In this document: positions 23,930 to 36,292 of the stretch, in pieces
How positions within the stretch are numbered: position 1 is the first letter of the stretch
Layout: the number at the start of each line of letters is the position of its first letter
Assembly: GCF_019578655.1 (NCBI RefSeq)
Contig: NC_063258.1
Location: 16,868,802 to 16,932,801 of the forward strand
Direction: 5' to 3'
Source: Ricinus communis
Taxonomy: Eukaryota > Streptophyta > Magnoliopsida > Malpighiales > Euphorbiaceae
Length of the DNA stretch: 64,000 nucleotides
Position numbers and translations under genes: made by a program
Notes under the pieces: generated by a model
What the model saw: only the letters and a program-made list of their open reading frames with translations
Told to the model about the DNA's origin: nothing
The model's database searches: none

Positions 23930-25379
23930 TGATATTCTTAATATAACACATGTTTGCATGCTTGATTTTGAGTTATTTTTAGGGCGAATTATGTGTTTTT
24001 GTATTAGAATCACCCTGTATTAATTTTCTTTGTGTCTCAGGTGCTTTTCTAGGTACATCATCAAAGTTAGAGAGAAATCGGACAAAAATCGGGAAGAAAC
24101 AGACGAATCGGGCACGTCAGACTGTTTAACACGCCCGTGCTGATGAGCACGGTCATGGTCAAAGGGCATGCCGAAATGCCTTCCTAGGGTGAGAAGAAGC
24201 GATTTGCAACACGGTTTCCGAGAGTGACACAGCCTAGGAGTATGCCCGTGTTGAGCGACACGGCTCAACATGGCATGGATCCAGGCCGTGCTGGTCAGCA
24301 CAACCTAGAACATGGGCATGTTGAATCTCAAAACCTAATTTAAAACAAAATAAAGAGGAAAGAAAAAAGGCGGCACACTGCTAGAAAAAGGGAGAGAACT
24401 TTGAAATATTCAAGACAACCCTTAGTGCTAACTTCCAGACGATCAATAAGAGGAAAATGGAGATGAATTCCACTTCAACATCATCAAGATAGCTGCTTTT
24501 GAGGATTGGATCGAAGATTCAAAGGAAAGAAGAAAGAGATCTGAGCTATAAAGTTTCAATACAGAGTTATTCAAGAGAGGATAGCATCTCACCATTTGAG
24601 AAAAGGGTGTTCATGTTTTTTTCGATTCTTGTCTACTTTGTATTCAATTCCTGTTTTAGTTTATTCATGAACATGTGTAACTAATTTTAGAAAAACCATT
24701 CAGGGGCGGTCTTTAGCCATGCTAGGCTTGCTTTGTGCTTAAATGATTGGATTATTGATATCAGATTGTAGTTTTCATTCAAGTATAATAAAATTTATTA
24801 TTTCTTCTTCATTGTTGAATCAATTTGAGAACTCCTTTGTAATTGAAAAATTCAATTGAATTTGGACAACTACTTGTGTGATTAGGTGATTTGCATCCTA
24901 GAGATAGGTGTAATAGCTTACTGGAATAAGAACTAGAGACTCTTATTAACGATAATTTAGAGATTAATGCTGGTTAGGAAGAGATTCCAGCTTTAGAGCT
25001 TTAGGGTTAGGAATTGGTTAACTCAAGAGAGAAGCCAACTCATTCAAGAAATTATCCATAAATCGCAAATTCTTAATCAATCAATTCATAATTTATTGTT
25101 TGTAAGTCGGCTGGCTAAAGTGATCCCCAATTAGGTTAACTCATCTTATTGTCTTTCTTCAACTCTCATTCTCTTTGTTAAAATTTAGCTTTCAATTGCA
25201 TGCTCAATCATCTTTAGTTACTAAGTTTCACCACCTTTTGATCGGTTAGATAATAGGAATAGCATTGTAGCAGTAATTTCTCGATTTCCGTGGGATACGA
25301 TATTGATACTTGTCGTAACTAGATTACATTAGATAGGTGCACTTGCCTATAGATTGCTAGTCGTGTTTAGCACACATCA
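23930..25379 (+). mobile_element. 5' LTR (LTR-B) of an Athila-like element
   Basis: Starts TGATATTCTTAATATAACAC and ends TTTAGCACACATCA, 1450 bp, with TGAT…ATCA ends. It is paired with the interrupted 3' copy starting at 34429 (TGATATCCTTGATATTACAC). It contains several short dyad motifs around CACGCCCGTG and CACGG at 24130-24300. An open frame at 24499-24684 recurs in the 3' LTR (36485-36670) and is an LTR feature, not an independent gene. Confidence 0.85.
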
Positions 25380-25403
25380 AGTTTTTGGCAATTTACCCAT
25401 TTA
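25380..25403 (+). other. Degenerate primer binding site region
   Basis: AGTTTTTGGCAATTTACCC follows the LTR. The intact counterpart at 45455-45478 reads AGTTTTTGGCGCCGTTGC. Only the first half of the tRNA-Asp-type site survives here. Confidence 0.55.
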
Positions 25404-25444
25404 TTGCCTATAGATTGTTGGTTATTTGTTATTTCAGATAGTGT

Positions 25445-27377
25445 ATGAACAGGAGGTCCAATCCTGATTTAGTAGATCCTCTACAAGAACCAGAATAATC
25501 CCTCAGGCAATTGAGGAAGCGATTGAATGTAGAGGAGGAAGAGATTCAAGTTGAGAGAGCCGTACACGAGAGTGAATCGAGAAACATTACAATAGAAATG
25601 GCAGACACCAACACAACAATGATAATAACTAGATGATGTATGATTTTGTGAAACCATCATTCGATGGGACACGAAAATGCATTACGAGACCGGTTGTTGC
25701 CGCCAATAATTTTGAAATAAAGCCTAATGTGATTCAGATGGTGCAGCAAATGGTTCAGTTTGGAGGCTTGCTGGGTGAGGATCCTAACGCACATATAGCA
25801 AGTTTCTTGGAGGTTTATGATACCTTCAAGATTAATAGGACAACAAACGATGCAATTTGTCTCCGCTTGTTCCTATTTTCTTTGAGGGATAGAGCAAAAC
25901 GATGGATACAGTCACTAGCTCCTAACACTATCAATAATTGGGATTCTTTGCAGAGAAATTTTTGTTTAAGTACTTTCCTCCCTCTAAATCTGCTAAACTT
26001 GGAAATGATATATCTTCTTTTCTGCAATTTGACAATGAGTAGATATACCACACTTGGGAGAGGTACAAGGACCTACTATGATACTGCTCACACCATGAAC
26101 TACTAATATGGTTACAGGTGTAAACTTTTTATAATGGTTTGAATTTTGCTACTAAGCAGATGGTAGTTGTACCTGCAGCTGCAGGTGGTTCAAATGGTTA
26201 GGGGAGTGTACACTAGTTGGATGCCACTGCAGCCTTAGCGGCTCAAGTGGAGTTATTATCCAAGAAGATTGATCAGCTCCAGTTACCTGTCTAATCAGCT
26301 CAAGCAGGCCGTGAGTTTTATGATGGCTCGCATTACAGTAGCAATTGTTTGTTGGGAGATATGTTTACTTGTTCCTCTACATCTAACCATGAACATGTGG
26401 ACTATATGGGGAGTCAGCCTAGGTAGCAAAACGATCCATACAACAACACCTATAATCCGGGATGGAGAAATCATCCGAAGTTCAGATGGAAGAACAATAA
26501 TAACTAGGGGCCACTAAGGTTTCAGCGACTACATCAACAACCGCAACAATCTATTCTCCCACCTCAGTCTTCTCAGACTCAAGAGAAAAAACCTAATTTA
26601 GAGGAGCTGATGATGAAGTTTGTGTCCACTTCACAGACCAGATTCCAGCAGATGGACGTAGCTCTTAGAAATCAACAGTCCCCCATTCAAAACTTGGAGA
26701 TTCAAATAGGCCAGATTTTTAAGATGTTGGTTGAGAGGCAGTCAGGGACTCTGCCTAGCAATATAGAGTCCAACCCGAGAGAGCATGTGAACACAATCAC
26801 GTTGCGCTCAGGTATGTATATTCTTGGTTCTTCTCCTATGTCTAATAATGATGTTGATGCGCAGATAGATTCAAGCAGAAAGGCTGAAAAGGTGAAGAAA
26901 CTAGAGAAGGAAGAGGCAAAGAAGATTCCACTGAGGGAATACCAGTCCAAAATTCCATACCCTGCTATGTTGAAGCAGGCGCAAGTCGAGCAGCAGTTTG
27001 GTAAATTTTTGGATATATTTAAACAACTATACATAAACTTACCTTTTGTTGAAGTTATTTCACATATGCATAGGTATGCGAAATTCTTAAATGAGATTCT
27101 TAGCAACAAAAGGAAGTTTGAGGACTTGGCATGCATGATGCTAAACGAGGAATGTTCAACGATTTTCTAGAACAAGTTACCGAAAAAGAAACATGATTCA
27201 GGGAGTTTTACTATCCCTTGTGTTATAGGTCACTTAACTATTAGTGATGCTTTAGCTGAATTAGGAGCTAGCATTAATGTAATGTTGTACAACCTGTTTA
27301 CCAAGTTGGGGCTGGGAGAGACTAAACCTAATAGGATGAGTATACAATTAGCTCATAAGACTATTACGTATCCTAGA
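25445..27377 (+). pseudogene. Athila-like gag and start of protease
   Basis: Starts ATG at 25445 (MNRRSNPDLVDPLQEPE, then a stop). It continues with capsid motifs NNFEIKPNVIQMVQQMVQF, DPNAHIASFLEVYDTFKI and RLFLFSLRDRAKRWIQSL (25700-25920). The nucleocapsid knuckle near 26310 has decayed: two cysteines of the CX2CX3HX4C pattern are replaced by Arg and Tyr. The gag tail ELMMKFVSTSQTRFQQMD with IQIGQIFKM lies at 26600-26720, and a linker with KIPLREYQ and PFVEVISHM follows. Protease begins near 27190 (GSFTIPCVIG, then ALAELGASINVM). The catalytic Asp is Glu here (ELGA instead of DLGA or DSGA). The frame has many stops and shifts. It is interrupted at 27377 by a chromovirus LTR remnant and resumes at 32045. 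Confidence 0.85.
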
Positions 27378-30300
27378 TGTCACGATCCGATTTGTGGGAC
27401 CGTGACTAGCGTTAGGGAGTGGGTAGGCTTAAGTCCACCGACCCGTAGCAAGCCTGACCATTCACTAACTTAATCAAAGAATAATTTAAATTCTATCAAT
27501 TATAACTATTTCCTAACTAACTTTCAACCACCCAGATACTGCATATTTAATTCAGTCTCCAAGCATAAATAGGCAATACCTGGTTTAACATGCCAAAATA
27601 AAATAATAAGTCTTGAAATTACTACTGCGGAGAATCTAGAATTTTAAAAATCAAACATACCAATAAAATGAGTTACATTAAACCCGAAGATGAAGGAAGT
27701 CGGGCTGCTATACGGAAAGAACTACGGGAAAATAACAAGCACCTGAAAAATAATTAAATTTGAGACTATCAGTCTCGAGAGTGAGTTAAAATCATATAAT
27801 CCAAAATAAATACAACCACCTCAATAAAATGTTTATTTAATCAAAATAAAATATTAGGTCATATTAAAGCACGTGTCATGCCATGATTCAGTAAAATATA
27901 ATTTATATGTTAGAGGATGAGTACCTCAATAGAACCCTAACCCCAACAACAAAAGCCTTTTGATTCTCTCACTCCAACAGGACTGGCTCCCAAAGAGTGG
28001 AGCTTGACCAAGGTCCTTAAATCCAGTATGGTTACTTAATTCCTAATAAAGTCGGTACCTAGAAAGCAACGCTCGACTAGGAGCCTTTAATCTGACAATT
28101 AAAGTCTTCGCAGTCCGAAGAGTTGAACTGGACCAGGGCAATTCTTAAAACATTCTTGTATTACCTGTCTTAGATTTATATCAGTGTGCACGCGGTCCTG
28201 ATGCAACCCATCAGGTGGCATGTTCTACTGCCGTCTCATCCCGAGTCAACATGCAATCACAATGTCAATGATGTAGAAAATGATATATCAATAGTAGATA
28301 GATAGTTAATTCCATAAAATAGTTATTTAGATGAATAGTAAATAAATAAATAATTTAAATCCTTAAATCAATTAATCAGAGTTGCTATATAAAATTTTAG
28401 CATTACACATGTATAGAAGAGTATAGCAGATGTATGACTTTAAGTCATAGTTCTGATGACCCCCTTGCTTTGCTCCTAAGCCTCGGGTGGAGCGGACTGA
28501 AATGATGGATTAATCTATTCACAGGAACAATTCAATCAATAAAATAAAACATTTAATAAATAATCCTAGGCCTAGACTCCTAGAATTGACTATCTAAGAA
28601 TTTTAGACGTCTAAGAAAAATTCTATCAAAAATTTGGCAAAACCTCCCTTAAAATACGGACGTTTACCCCTATATAACAGGTCCAGAACCAGCCAGAAAC
28701 ACTTCTAATATTCATCAATTATTTTCCAGAAGTCGGGCAACCAAAGCTGCATTATTCTTCCTGACTCCACAACACAACGCAACTATATAAAAGGTCTTAT
28801 ATAAAATTATCAGATTGCTCAATTTCGATAGCACAAAATCTTAATTTTCAAAGACACTAACACCTATAGGTTAAATTATTTTTCTCCAATAAATAACCAA
28901 TATAAATTTTTAATTAATAATTTTCTAAAATCAATAGAGAGAAAGAAGTGAGGAATCCTTTTTCTTCGACGAGAGGCTTGATAAATCAGTCGACTAGCCT
29001 TTAGCAGCCGAAATCTGATCGACGATCTGAGCGCGCCTATGGACTTGAGACAACACGCAAATGATTCTAGCACCTGATTCTTCGATCCAATCCTCGATCA
29101 TCTGAAAAAATCATAAACAGTTTCGACTGTCGATTTTCAAACAGAGTTCGATCACGGTGAAATTAGTGCTATCAGAAAGCTTATGCCGCTTAGGTCGCCC
29201 TTTGATCATCCAGAACCCAACAACATTGGCCGAAAAGTTCAGAAACCAAACCAGCTCCCCTTCTGTCTCCTGTCAACTCCCCGCCCTCTTAAACCAGCTC
29301 CTCCTCTTTCTACCATTAATGGCAGCCAAGCTTTCTCTCTTTCTCTCTCTCCCTTCTCTTCTACCTCGTCCTTTTCTCTCTTTTTCTTTCTTTCCTTACC
29401 TATATACATAATTAGACCCTCTATTCTCTAGTTACTAACTATTAATCCCTGGAACTTCTTCTTAAACCCTTAAGTTTAATGTTGCTCTTTCAATTAAGCC
29501 CTTAGTTGTCACCTTTGGGCTAAAGTAAAATTATTATAAATAAAGAGTTACATATTTACCCTTGCTTTTGTATTTGATATTACCATAATGCCATACTGAC
29601 ACTATTAATTTACAAAAGTACCAACCAATATATTTTCCATTAAAGCCCCATTTAATTCAAATCTACTTTACCTCCCTCGCAAATATAAATTTCAAATTAA
29701 TCCTAAAATAAATTAACTTAATTAATCAATTTGTTTACTACTTTCAATTAAATCCAATACCATCTTGCAATCAAAATTTTCGCAGCCTAGAGAGTTGAAC
29801 TCGACAAGGGAAGTCTTAAAATATTCTTTTACTACCTATTTCAGATTTATACTAGTGCGCACATGGTCCTAATGCAACTCATTAGGTGGCATGTTCTACT
29901 GCCATCTCATCCCGAGTCAATATGCAATCATAATATCAATGACGTAGAAAATGATATAGGAATAGTAAATAGATAATTAATTCTATAAAACAGTTATTTA
30001 GATGAATAGTAAATAAATAAATAATTTAAATCCTTAAATTAATTAACCAAAATTGATATACAAAATTTTAGCATGACACATGTATAGCAGAGTATAGTAG
30101 ATTTATGACATCAACTCATAGTTCTGATGACCCCCTTGCTGTGCTCCTAAGCCTCGGGTGGAGCGGACTGAAATTATGGTTTATCTATTCACGGGAATAA
30201 TTCAATCAATAAAATAAAACATTTAATAAATAACCTTAGGACTAGACTCCTAGAATTGACTGTCTAAGAATTTTGACTCGGAAAAATTTTGCCCATAATT

Positions 30301-32044
30301 CGGTAAAACCTCCCCTAAAATACGAACGTTTAACCCCCATATAACTGGTCCAGAACCTGCTAGAAATACTTCTAAATCAATTATTTTCCAGGATTCGGGC
30401 CACCAAAGTCGCATTATTCTTCCCAACTTTGCAACACAACACAACTATATAAAAGGTCTTATATAAAACTATCATATTGCTCAATTTCGATAGCACAAAA
30501 TTTTAATTTTCAAAGACACTTACACATATACCTTAAATTATTCTTCTCCAATAATTTACCATTATTAATTTTTAATTAACAATTTTCTAAAATCAACAGG
30601 CTAAAGAATTACCAAGATGCTTGATAAATTGGTCAACTCGCCTTCAACCGCTGGAGTCTGATCGATGATCCGAGCACGCCTCCAGACTCGAGACAACGCG
30701 CAGACAATGATTCTAGCACCTAAATCTTTGATCTAGTCCTCGATCATTCAAAAAAATTATGAATAGTTTCGATCATCGATTTTCAAACGGAGTCTACTGG
30801 CCGCAAAAATAGTACCATTGAAAAGCTTGTGATGCTTAGGTCCTTAATGTGCCCTTTAATCATCCGAAACACAACAACCTTGGCTGAAAAGTTTAGGAAT
30901 CCGAACCGGCCTATTTTCTTTCTCCACTGAAAAACACCATCTCTAGTCTCCAATTTTGGCACTACCACTGCTGATTTGAAGCTCAGGTTGAGAGGAGTCA
31001 TTTGCCACAAAAAACAGTGGCTACCAATGCTGGAAACGCCATGAACGATGTCCAAAAGGTTGTCGTCATCTTCCTCATTTTTCGCTGCCTCTTGCTGCTC
31101 GGAGCTATTGCCGCTACTACTACTGCACTTGCCGGCGCCCCCTCCGTGTCTGGTCAGCTCCCTGCCCTCTCTACCCAGCTCCTCCTCTTTCTGCCATTAA
31201 TGGCAGCCAAGCTTTATTTCTTTCTCTCTCTCTCTCCCTTCTCTTCTTCCTCATCCTTTTCTCTCTTTTTCTTTCTTTCCTTATCTGTATACATAATTAG
31301 TCCTTCTATTCTTTAGTTACAAACTATTAATCTTCAGAAGTTCTTCTTAAATCCTTAAGCTTAATGTCTCTCTTTCAATTAAGCCCTTAGTTATTACCTT
31401 TATTCTAAATTAAAATTATTATAAATAGAGAGTTACTTATTTACCCTTGATTTTATATTTGATATTACCATAATGCCCTACTGACACTATTAATTTAGAA
31501 AAGTACCAACCAGTATATTTTTCACCAAAGTCCCATATTACTTCAACTCTACTTTTAGCCTCCCCCTCAAATATAAATTTTAATTTAATCCTAAAATAAA
31601 ATTAACTTATTTTTTACTACTTTCAATTAAATCCAATACCATCTTGCTAATTAAGATATACTTTTCCCCTAAATAATTTCTTGAAAATAATTATTTTTAT
31701 AGTCTCCAATTAGACAAATTTAATTATTCTTTTACATACTAAGTAAATACAAGGGTGATACTTACAAGAAGTAAATCACATTTTATATAATTTGCTTAGA
31801 AAATTCTTATTTAACTAAGCTTATTAAATATGTGTTAATAATTTCTTAAATTTTATCTAACATTTAAAATCCTTTTTAGAATAGGACCTCATCAATAATT
31901 TGGCATAATTCCTCCAATTTAAAAATAAAATTCTTTACTCTAATCACATGTATTAAATTTTTAAAACTTATTGTTTTATTATTATCATCATCACATCCTT
32001 ATTAGTTATTATTATTATTAAAAAGAAAAATTTCGGGTATTACA
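27378..32044 (-). mobile_element. Inserted LTR-LTR remnant of an LTR-C chromovirus
   Basis: This insertion splits the protease of the surrounding element. On the minus strand it starts TGTAATACCC at 32044 and ends GGATCGTGACA at 27378, the two termini of LTR-C. It is too long for one LTR. A segment is present twice: 28099-29768 (about 1670 bp) and 29770-31647 (about 1880 bp), with TCGCAG at 28108 and 29780 as matching anchors. The simplest reading is a truncated 5' LTR (32044 to 29770) joined to a truncated 3' LTR (29768 to 27378) with the whole internal region lost. Flanks are CTAGA on the left and CTAAG on the right; the undisturbed homologue at 47615 has CTAGG. Open frames inside are LTR sequence. 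Confidence 0.85.
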
Positions 32045-32815
32045 CTAAGGGTATTGTAGAGAATGTGCTTGTTAAGGTAGATAATTTCATATTTCTTATT
32101 GACTTTGTGATCTTAGACATGGATGATGAGAGTAGTGTACCTTTGATTCTAGGTAGACCTTTCCTTGCAATATCTAGGGCAATTATAGATCTTTGTGATG
32201 GAACGCATAAACTTAGGGTAGGGGATGAGACTGTCACCTTTGACTTGAGTAATTCTATGAGACAGTCTTTAGATCATGATGATGCTGTGTATGTTATTAA
32301 TGTACTTGATGATGTTGTTGAGACACTGTTGTAGGAAATGTTGGTTGAAGACCCTATGCAAGTTACTTTTCCAATGGAAGATGAGCATGAGCTATCAAAT
32401 GAGGAAGTGTTAGAGTAGCTTGAATTTCTGTTACCAAATGAGCCAAGCAATAATACTAATAAGTTTGTTGTGATTGACATGGTAGGTGTGCAGAAGTTGA
32501 GGCCCTCACTTGAGGAACCACTAGTCCATGAGTTGAAAGAGCTCCCAAAGCATCTCAACTATGCATATTTGGATGAGGACAACAGGTTGCCTGTCATTCT
32601 AGGACTGGAGTTGACACCCGAGGAGAGGGAGATGACATAACCTCTCTAAGGAAGTACCAAAAGACATTTTCTTGGAAGAATGCTGACATTCCAGGGATTA
32701 GCCATACTTATTGCTCACCCAAGATTCTTATGGACGATATCCATAATCTGGCAGTTCAACTGCAGCATAAGTTAAACTCGTACATGCAGAGAGTGGTTAA
32801 CGAGTCCAACTAAAT
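32045..32815 (+). pseudogene. Athila-like protease (second part) and linker, pol truncated
   Basis: Resumes the protease interrupted at 27377: GIVENVLVKVDNFIF, PLILGRPFLAISRAIIDL (the conserved ILGRPFL block of the retroviral-type aspartic protease) and TFDLSNSMRQSLDHDD. An acidic linker with ELSNEEVLE, LVHELKELPKHLNYAYL and LTPEERE follows, as in the copy at 47220-48380. It ends at about 32810, where RT should begin (QLQHKLNSYMQRVVNE resembles the PQRRLNPNMNEVV start). RT, RNase H and integrase are absent. Several stops, including one inside the linker near 32418. Confidence 0.85.
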
Positions 32816-34413
32816 GACTCGAGGAAAAAAGAAGCATTTTTGGAAGGCACCCCAAATTTTATTTTATGTTTTTAATATTTTAATCATTGGTTTTGGAACA
32901 TTTTCTTAGTTTTAGTCTTTATTTTCATTTAATTTTCTGTTATCTCTATAGTCTCCACCTTCAGCAACCAAGGCACCACCACTGCCACCAGCTTGCCGAA
33001 AGAGTAGGGCAATATATTTTCCTGCTTATCTTTTTTACTTTTTGTACTTATTATGGTGCTTTCCAACTCCGTTACACATTGTGGACAGTGTGTCATTCAA
33101 GTGTGGGGTGGGTAAGCCGTTGTTTTCGCTTTTCTTTTCTTTTTATATTTTTTTCGATTGTGTTTATTATATTGATGATGTCTATATTAGGATGTTAATT
33201 TTTTGTTTATCTTTGAAAGATTGATAGTTTTTCGTTTATCCTTTTTGTTTGTTTCTTTTGGAATATTATTAACCAATTTTAAGTTTATCATTATGGTTGG
33301 GTTAAACTAGTGTTACTTGACCATTCTTTAAGTTAGTAATTTTAATTTGATTAGTTATTGTGTTTTGTATATGAATTGATTAAATGCTGATTTGATTGAT
33401 AGTATTTCGGCACCTTGTGCAAATAAATACTCCTTTCTTCTTGTTTGAATGTGCATTGTATTCTTCTCTTTTCTAAAACTTGCTCGATAATGCTTGTTGA
33501 GGTTACATGAACAATTAAATGTTAATGATAAGGGCATTTAGGATTTGCCATTGCAGCCAAAAGCCAACCTGTAGATATTTTCCATTAGTTAGCCAAGTTT
33601 AAGCCTATATACTTTCTTCATTTTAACCATTTCTTTTGCTTTATTATCACACTTTATTAAGCATTTCATTAGTTGATTCCTACCCTATTTCTGAAATTTT
33701 TGCAATGTGTTCATTGAGTTGTTGGATAAAATGTTGGTTTTATTTGTATTTTCAATTCACTAAGTCTCTCAAAAATTTGCTCCCTTTAATCCAAAATAAA
33801 ATCTATTGTTAAAAAAAATAACAAGACAAATAGTACTTATTGAGTATTCATTCAGTCTTCAACTTTCGAACATTTTTTTTAGAGACTTCAGAACTTTAGT
33901 GAATCTAATTACCTTTGTTTGACATTTAGTCCTTTTTGACTTGAAATTACAGGGAAGGCATTGCAAAAGTCTAGAAATTATTTTCACCTCACTCTCAAAT
34001 TTCCATACCTAAACCTAAGCCCTATTACAAACCTTGTGAGGACCTTTTGATTATGATATTTGATTGTTTGCAGTGGCGGAGATGGAATTTATGAGCAAGC
34101 TTATGGTAACTAAGATGAATATAATTTCTTTGAGGGATTGATGACTACCTTTTAAACACCGAGTGCATGGAGTGATCCCTTGTAAGGCATATGGTTTCTT
34201 GAATATTTAATGTTGAATGTACTATTTTAATTTCTTCATCCACTAACATGATAATTACTCTTGTTTAGATTGCTAGTTTAGTTTTTGGTTGAGTTTCAAT
34301 TTGGGATAAATTGAATGTTGCTTAATTGTAATCCAATGCATGAATTTTTTAAGGAGGGTTGATTGCATGTTTGTGATCTAAACTGTTGATTGCTTGAGGA
34401 TAAGCAAAAGCTT
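32816..34413 (+). other. 3' untranslated region of the LTR-B element
   Basis: T-rich non-coding region with the conserved CAAGTGTGGGGTGGGTAA block near 33097, a GGTTAAACTAGTGTTACTTG block near 33300 and an A-rich run near 33805. It matches the order of blocks in 55918-57517. Open frames at 32887-33224 are low-complexity. Confidence 0.7.
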
Positions 34414-34428
34414 AAGTGCAGGGTGAGT
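34414..34428 (+). other. Polypurine tract of the LTR-B element
   Basis: AAGTGCAGGGTGAGT lies directly before the TG of the 3' LTR and after TGCTTGAGGATAAGCAAAAG. The homologous position in the LTR-A element (57518) reads AAGTGTGGGGTTATT. Confidence 0.7.
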
Positions 34429-34872
34429 TGATATCCTTGATATTACACATGTTTACGTGCTTGATTTTTTGAGTTATTTTTAAGGCGAATTATGTGTTTT
34501 TGAATTAGAATCATCCCGTTTTAGTTTCCTTTGTGTCTTAGGTGCTTTCTAGGTAGATCATCAAAGTTAGATAGAAATTGGACCAAAATAGGGAAGAAAC
34601 GGATGCATCGAGCGCGTCAGACTATTCAACAACCCTACCAACACACCCGTGCTGAGGAGCATGGTCAAGGTTAGAGGGCATGCTGAAATGCCTTACCCAG
34701 GGTGAGAAGAAGTGATTTACAACACGGTTTCTGAGAGTGACACAGCCTAGGAGTATGCCTATGTTGAGCAGCACAATCCAAATTCAAGTCATGCTGAAGA
34801 AGGCTAGATGTGCATTTTTATGCTCAACACGGCATGGATCCAAAGCCACAGCCGGGAACACGGTGATATGGA

Positions 34873-36292
34873 ACCGTCACGAATAAGCTTGAGAACTCCT
34901 TTTGAATTGCGGACCCCCAACACATTAGCATGAGAACCCCAAGAAGCAATTTGATTCAACCCCTAAGAAAGGTTAGAAGAGAGATTTCTTAGAAGGATGA
35001 TCAAGAATTAGAACCTAAAGAAGACTAAGTCCCTTAAACCCCAATCCTAAGTACGCCACAATGATAGATCACTCCTTGATAAGTAAGTTTTGCATTCAAA
35101 TAAGAACATAAGATACAAGCAATTTTGGCTTGAAAGGAAGTAGAAACTTTAATTATTCATAATTTGCCTAAGGCATACGAATTTTACATATTTTAGAGAA
35201 ATATCCAAAGTCTTAGTAAGAATAGAACTGTTACTTACCTAATAAGGATTTACATCTACTCTAGGATAAAGATAACCTTCCTAACTATAAAAGATAACTT
35301 AAACAAAGTTCTAGTTAGGTTAAAATACATGTGTGGCCACCAAAAATAAGCCATAAGACCCTAATTTACATAAGTCATATAGATGGGCGTCACAACATAA
35401 GCCAAATTAGGCCTAAAGTCTTCATATGCTCCAATTCAGCTTCTTTAGTCTTTTTAAGCCCAATTAAATTCATTCAAGCCCAATAAACTGAATTAGATTA
35501 ATGAGCCTTGAACTTAAATCCAATTCTTCAAGCCTTGATATGTCTTGAGCCCAAATCTCTTGGATAAGCTTATTGACTTACAATTTGAATCGAACTATGA
35601 CTCCTAGTTGAATTAGGATTCCTTTCATTGCTTGAACTCCTAATATCATCAGGACTCCTTGCAGGATTAGAATTCCTAGTTGAGTGAGGACTCCTTATTG
35701 GATTGGAATTTCTTGAGCTAGTAGGATTTGCATCATCAAGACTCCTTGTTGGAGTAGGATTCATTGTGCTAGTTTGGTTCGTATCATTAATGTTATAGAT
35801 AGATCAAGCTTAAAGCATAAAGATAATAGGCTTAATGAAGAGGTCCAACAAACAAGGAACGCTAACATTGTCAATGATGGGCTGGACTTGCCACAAGGTC
35901 CAATAACAAGGTCTAAAGCGAAGAAGCTACAACAAGCCTTAAATGGCTTCTTCCAAGCATGGGCCAACAAAGAAAGTCCATTTGAAGGTCCAAAGCTCGC
36001 AACCATTGGAGAGCATCAAGATTGGACCCTATACAATCTTATTAAGATCCAAATCCAAAGAGAACAAGGCAAGGCCGAAATCCATGGTGCATGAACTTAA
36101 ATATAGAATGAACTTTGTTTAATGAAGGGATATTTTAGTATTTTCATGTTTAAGTTGTCTTCTAGGGTTTGTTTTAGTCTATGAAAACAAACCCTAGCTG
36201 AATTGATTGGGGATGATAATTAAATTGATGTTTGTTTATTCAACCTTGCTTGAATTCTTGTATTTTTGTTGAATACATTTAACATGCCACAA
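34873..36292. mobile_element. 1.42-kb insert flanked by a 9-bp direct repeat
   Basis: TGATATGGA occurs at 34864-34872 and again at 36293-36301, bounding a segment absent from the 5' LTR. No terminal inverted repeats are evident. The left part (34873-35793) reads like a minus-strand LTR plus a repetitive pol tail, with CTCCTAGTTGAATTAGGATT-type repeats at 35598-35760 that are also found at 43985-44105. The right part contains a plus-strand basic tail (DLPQGPITRSKAKKLQQAL, 35880-35945). It may be a composite of retroelement pieces. The 9-bp duplication is longer than the 5 bp usual for LTR elements and would suit a Mutator-like transposon, but there is no transposase. Confidence 0.55.
35774..36094 (+). 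pseudogene. Ty3/gypsy pol C-terminal tail fragment
   Basis: A 106-residue frame whose recognisable part is DLPQGPITRSKAKKLQQALN followed by a lysine- and glutamine-rich end. Basic GPITRSKAKK-type tails occur at the C-terminus of plant Ty3/gypsy polyproteins, and a related fragment lies at 23223. No enzyme domain is present. It sits within the insert described at 34873-36292. Confidence 0.5.

Noticed and set aside
24499..24684. 61-residue frame repeated at 36485-36670 as a conserved small protein
   Set aside because: Both copies are the same position in the two LTR-B copies of one element, so similarity reflects LTR duplication and not selection.
29157..31316. Ser/Phe/Leu-rich frames resembling signal peptides
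   Set aside because: Pyrimidine-rich tracts within the LTR-C remnant give hydrophobic peptides by chance. They occur in duplicate because the LTR segment is duplicated.
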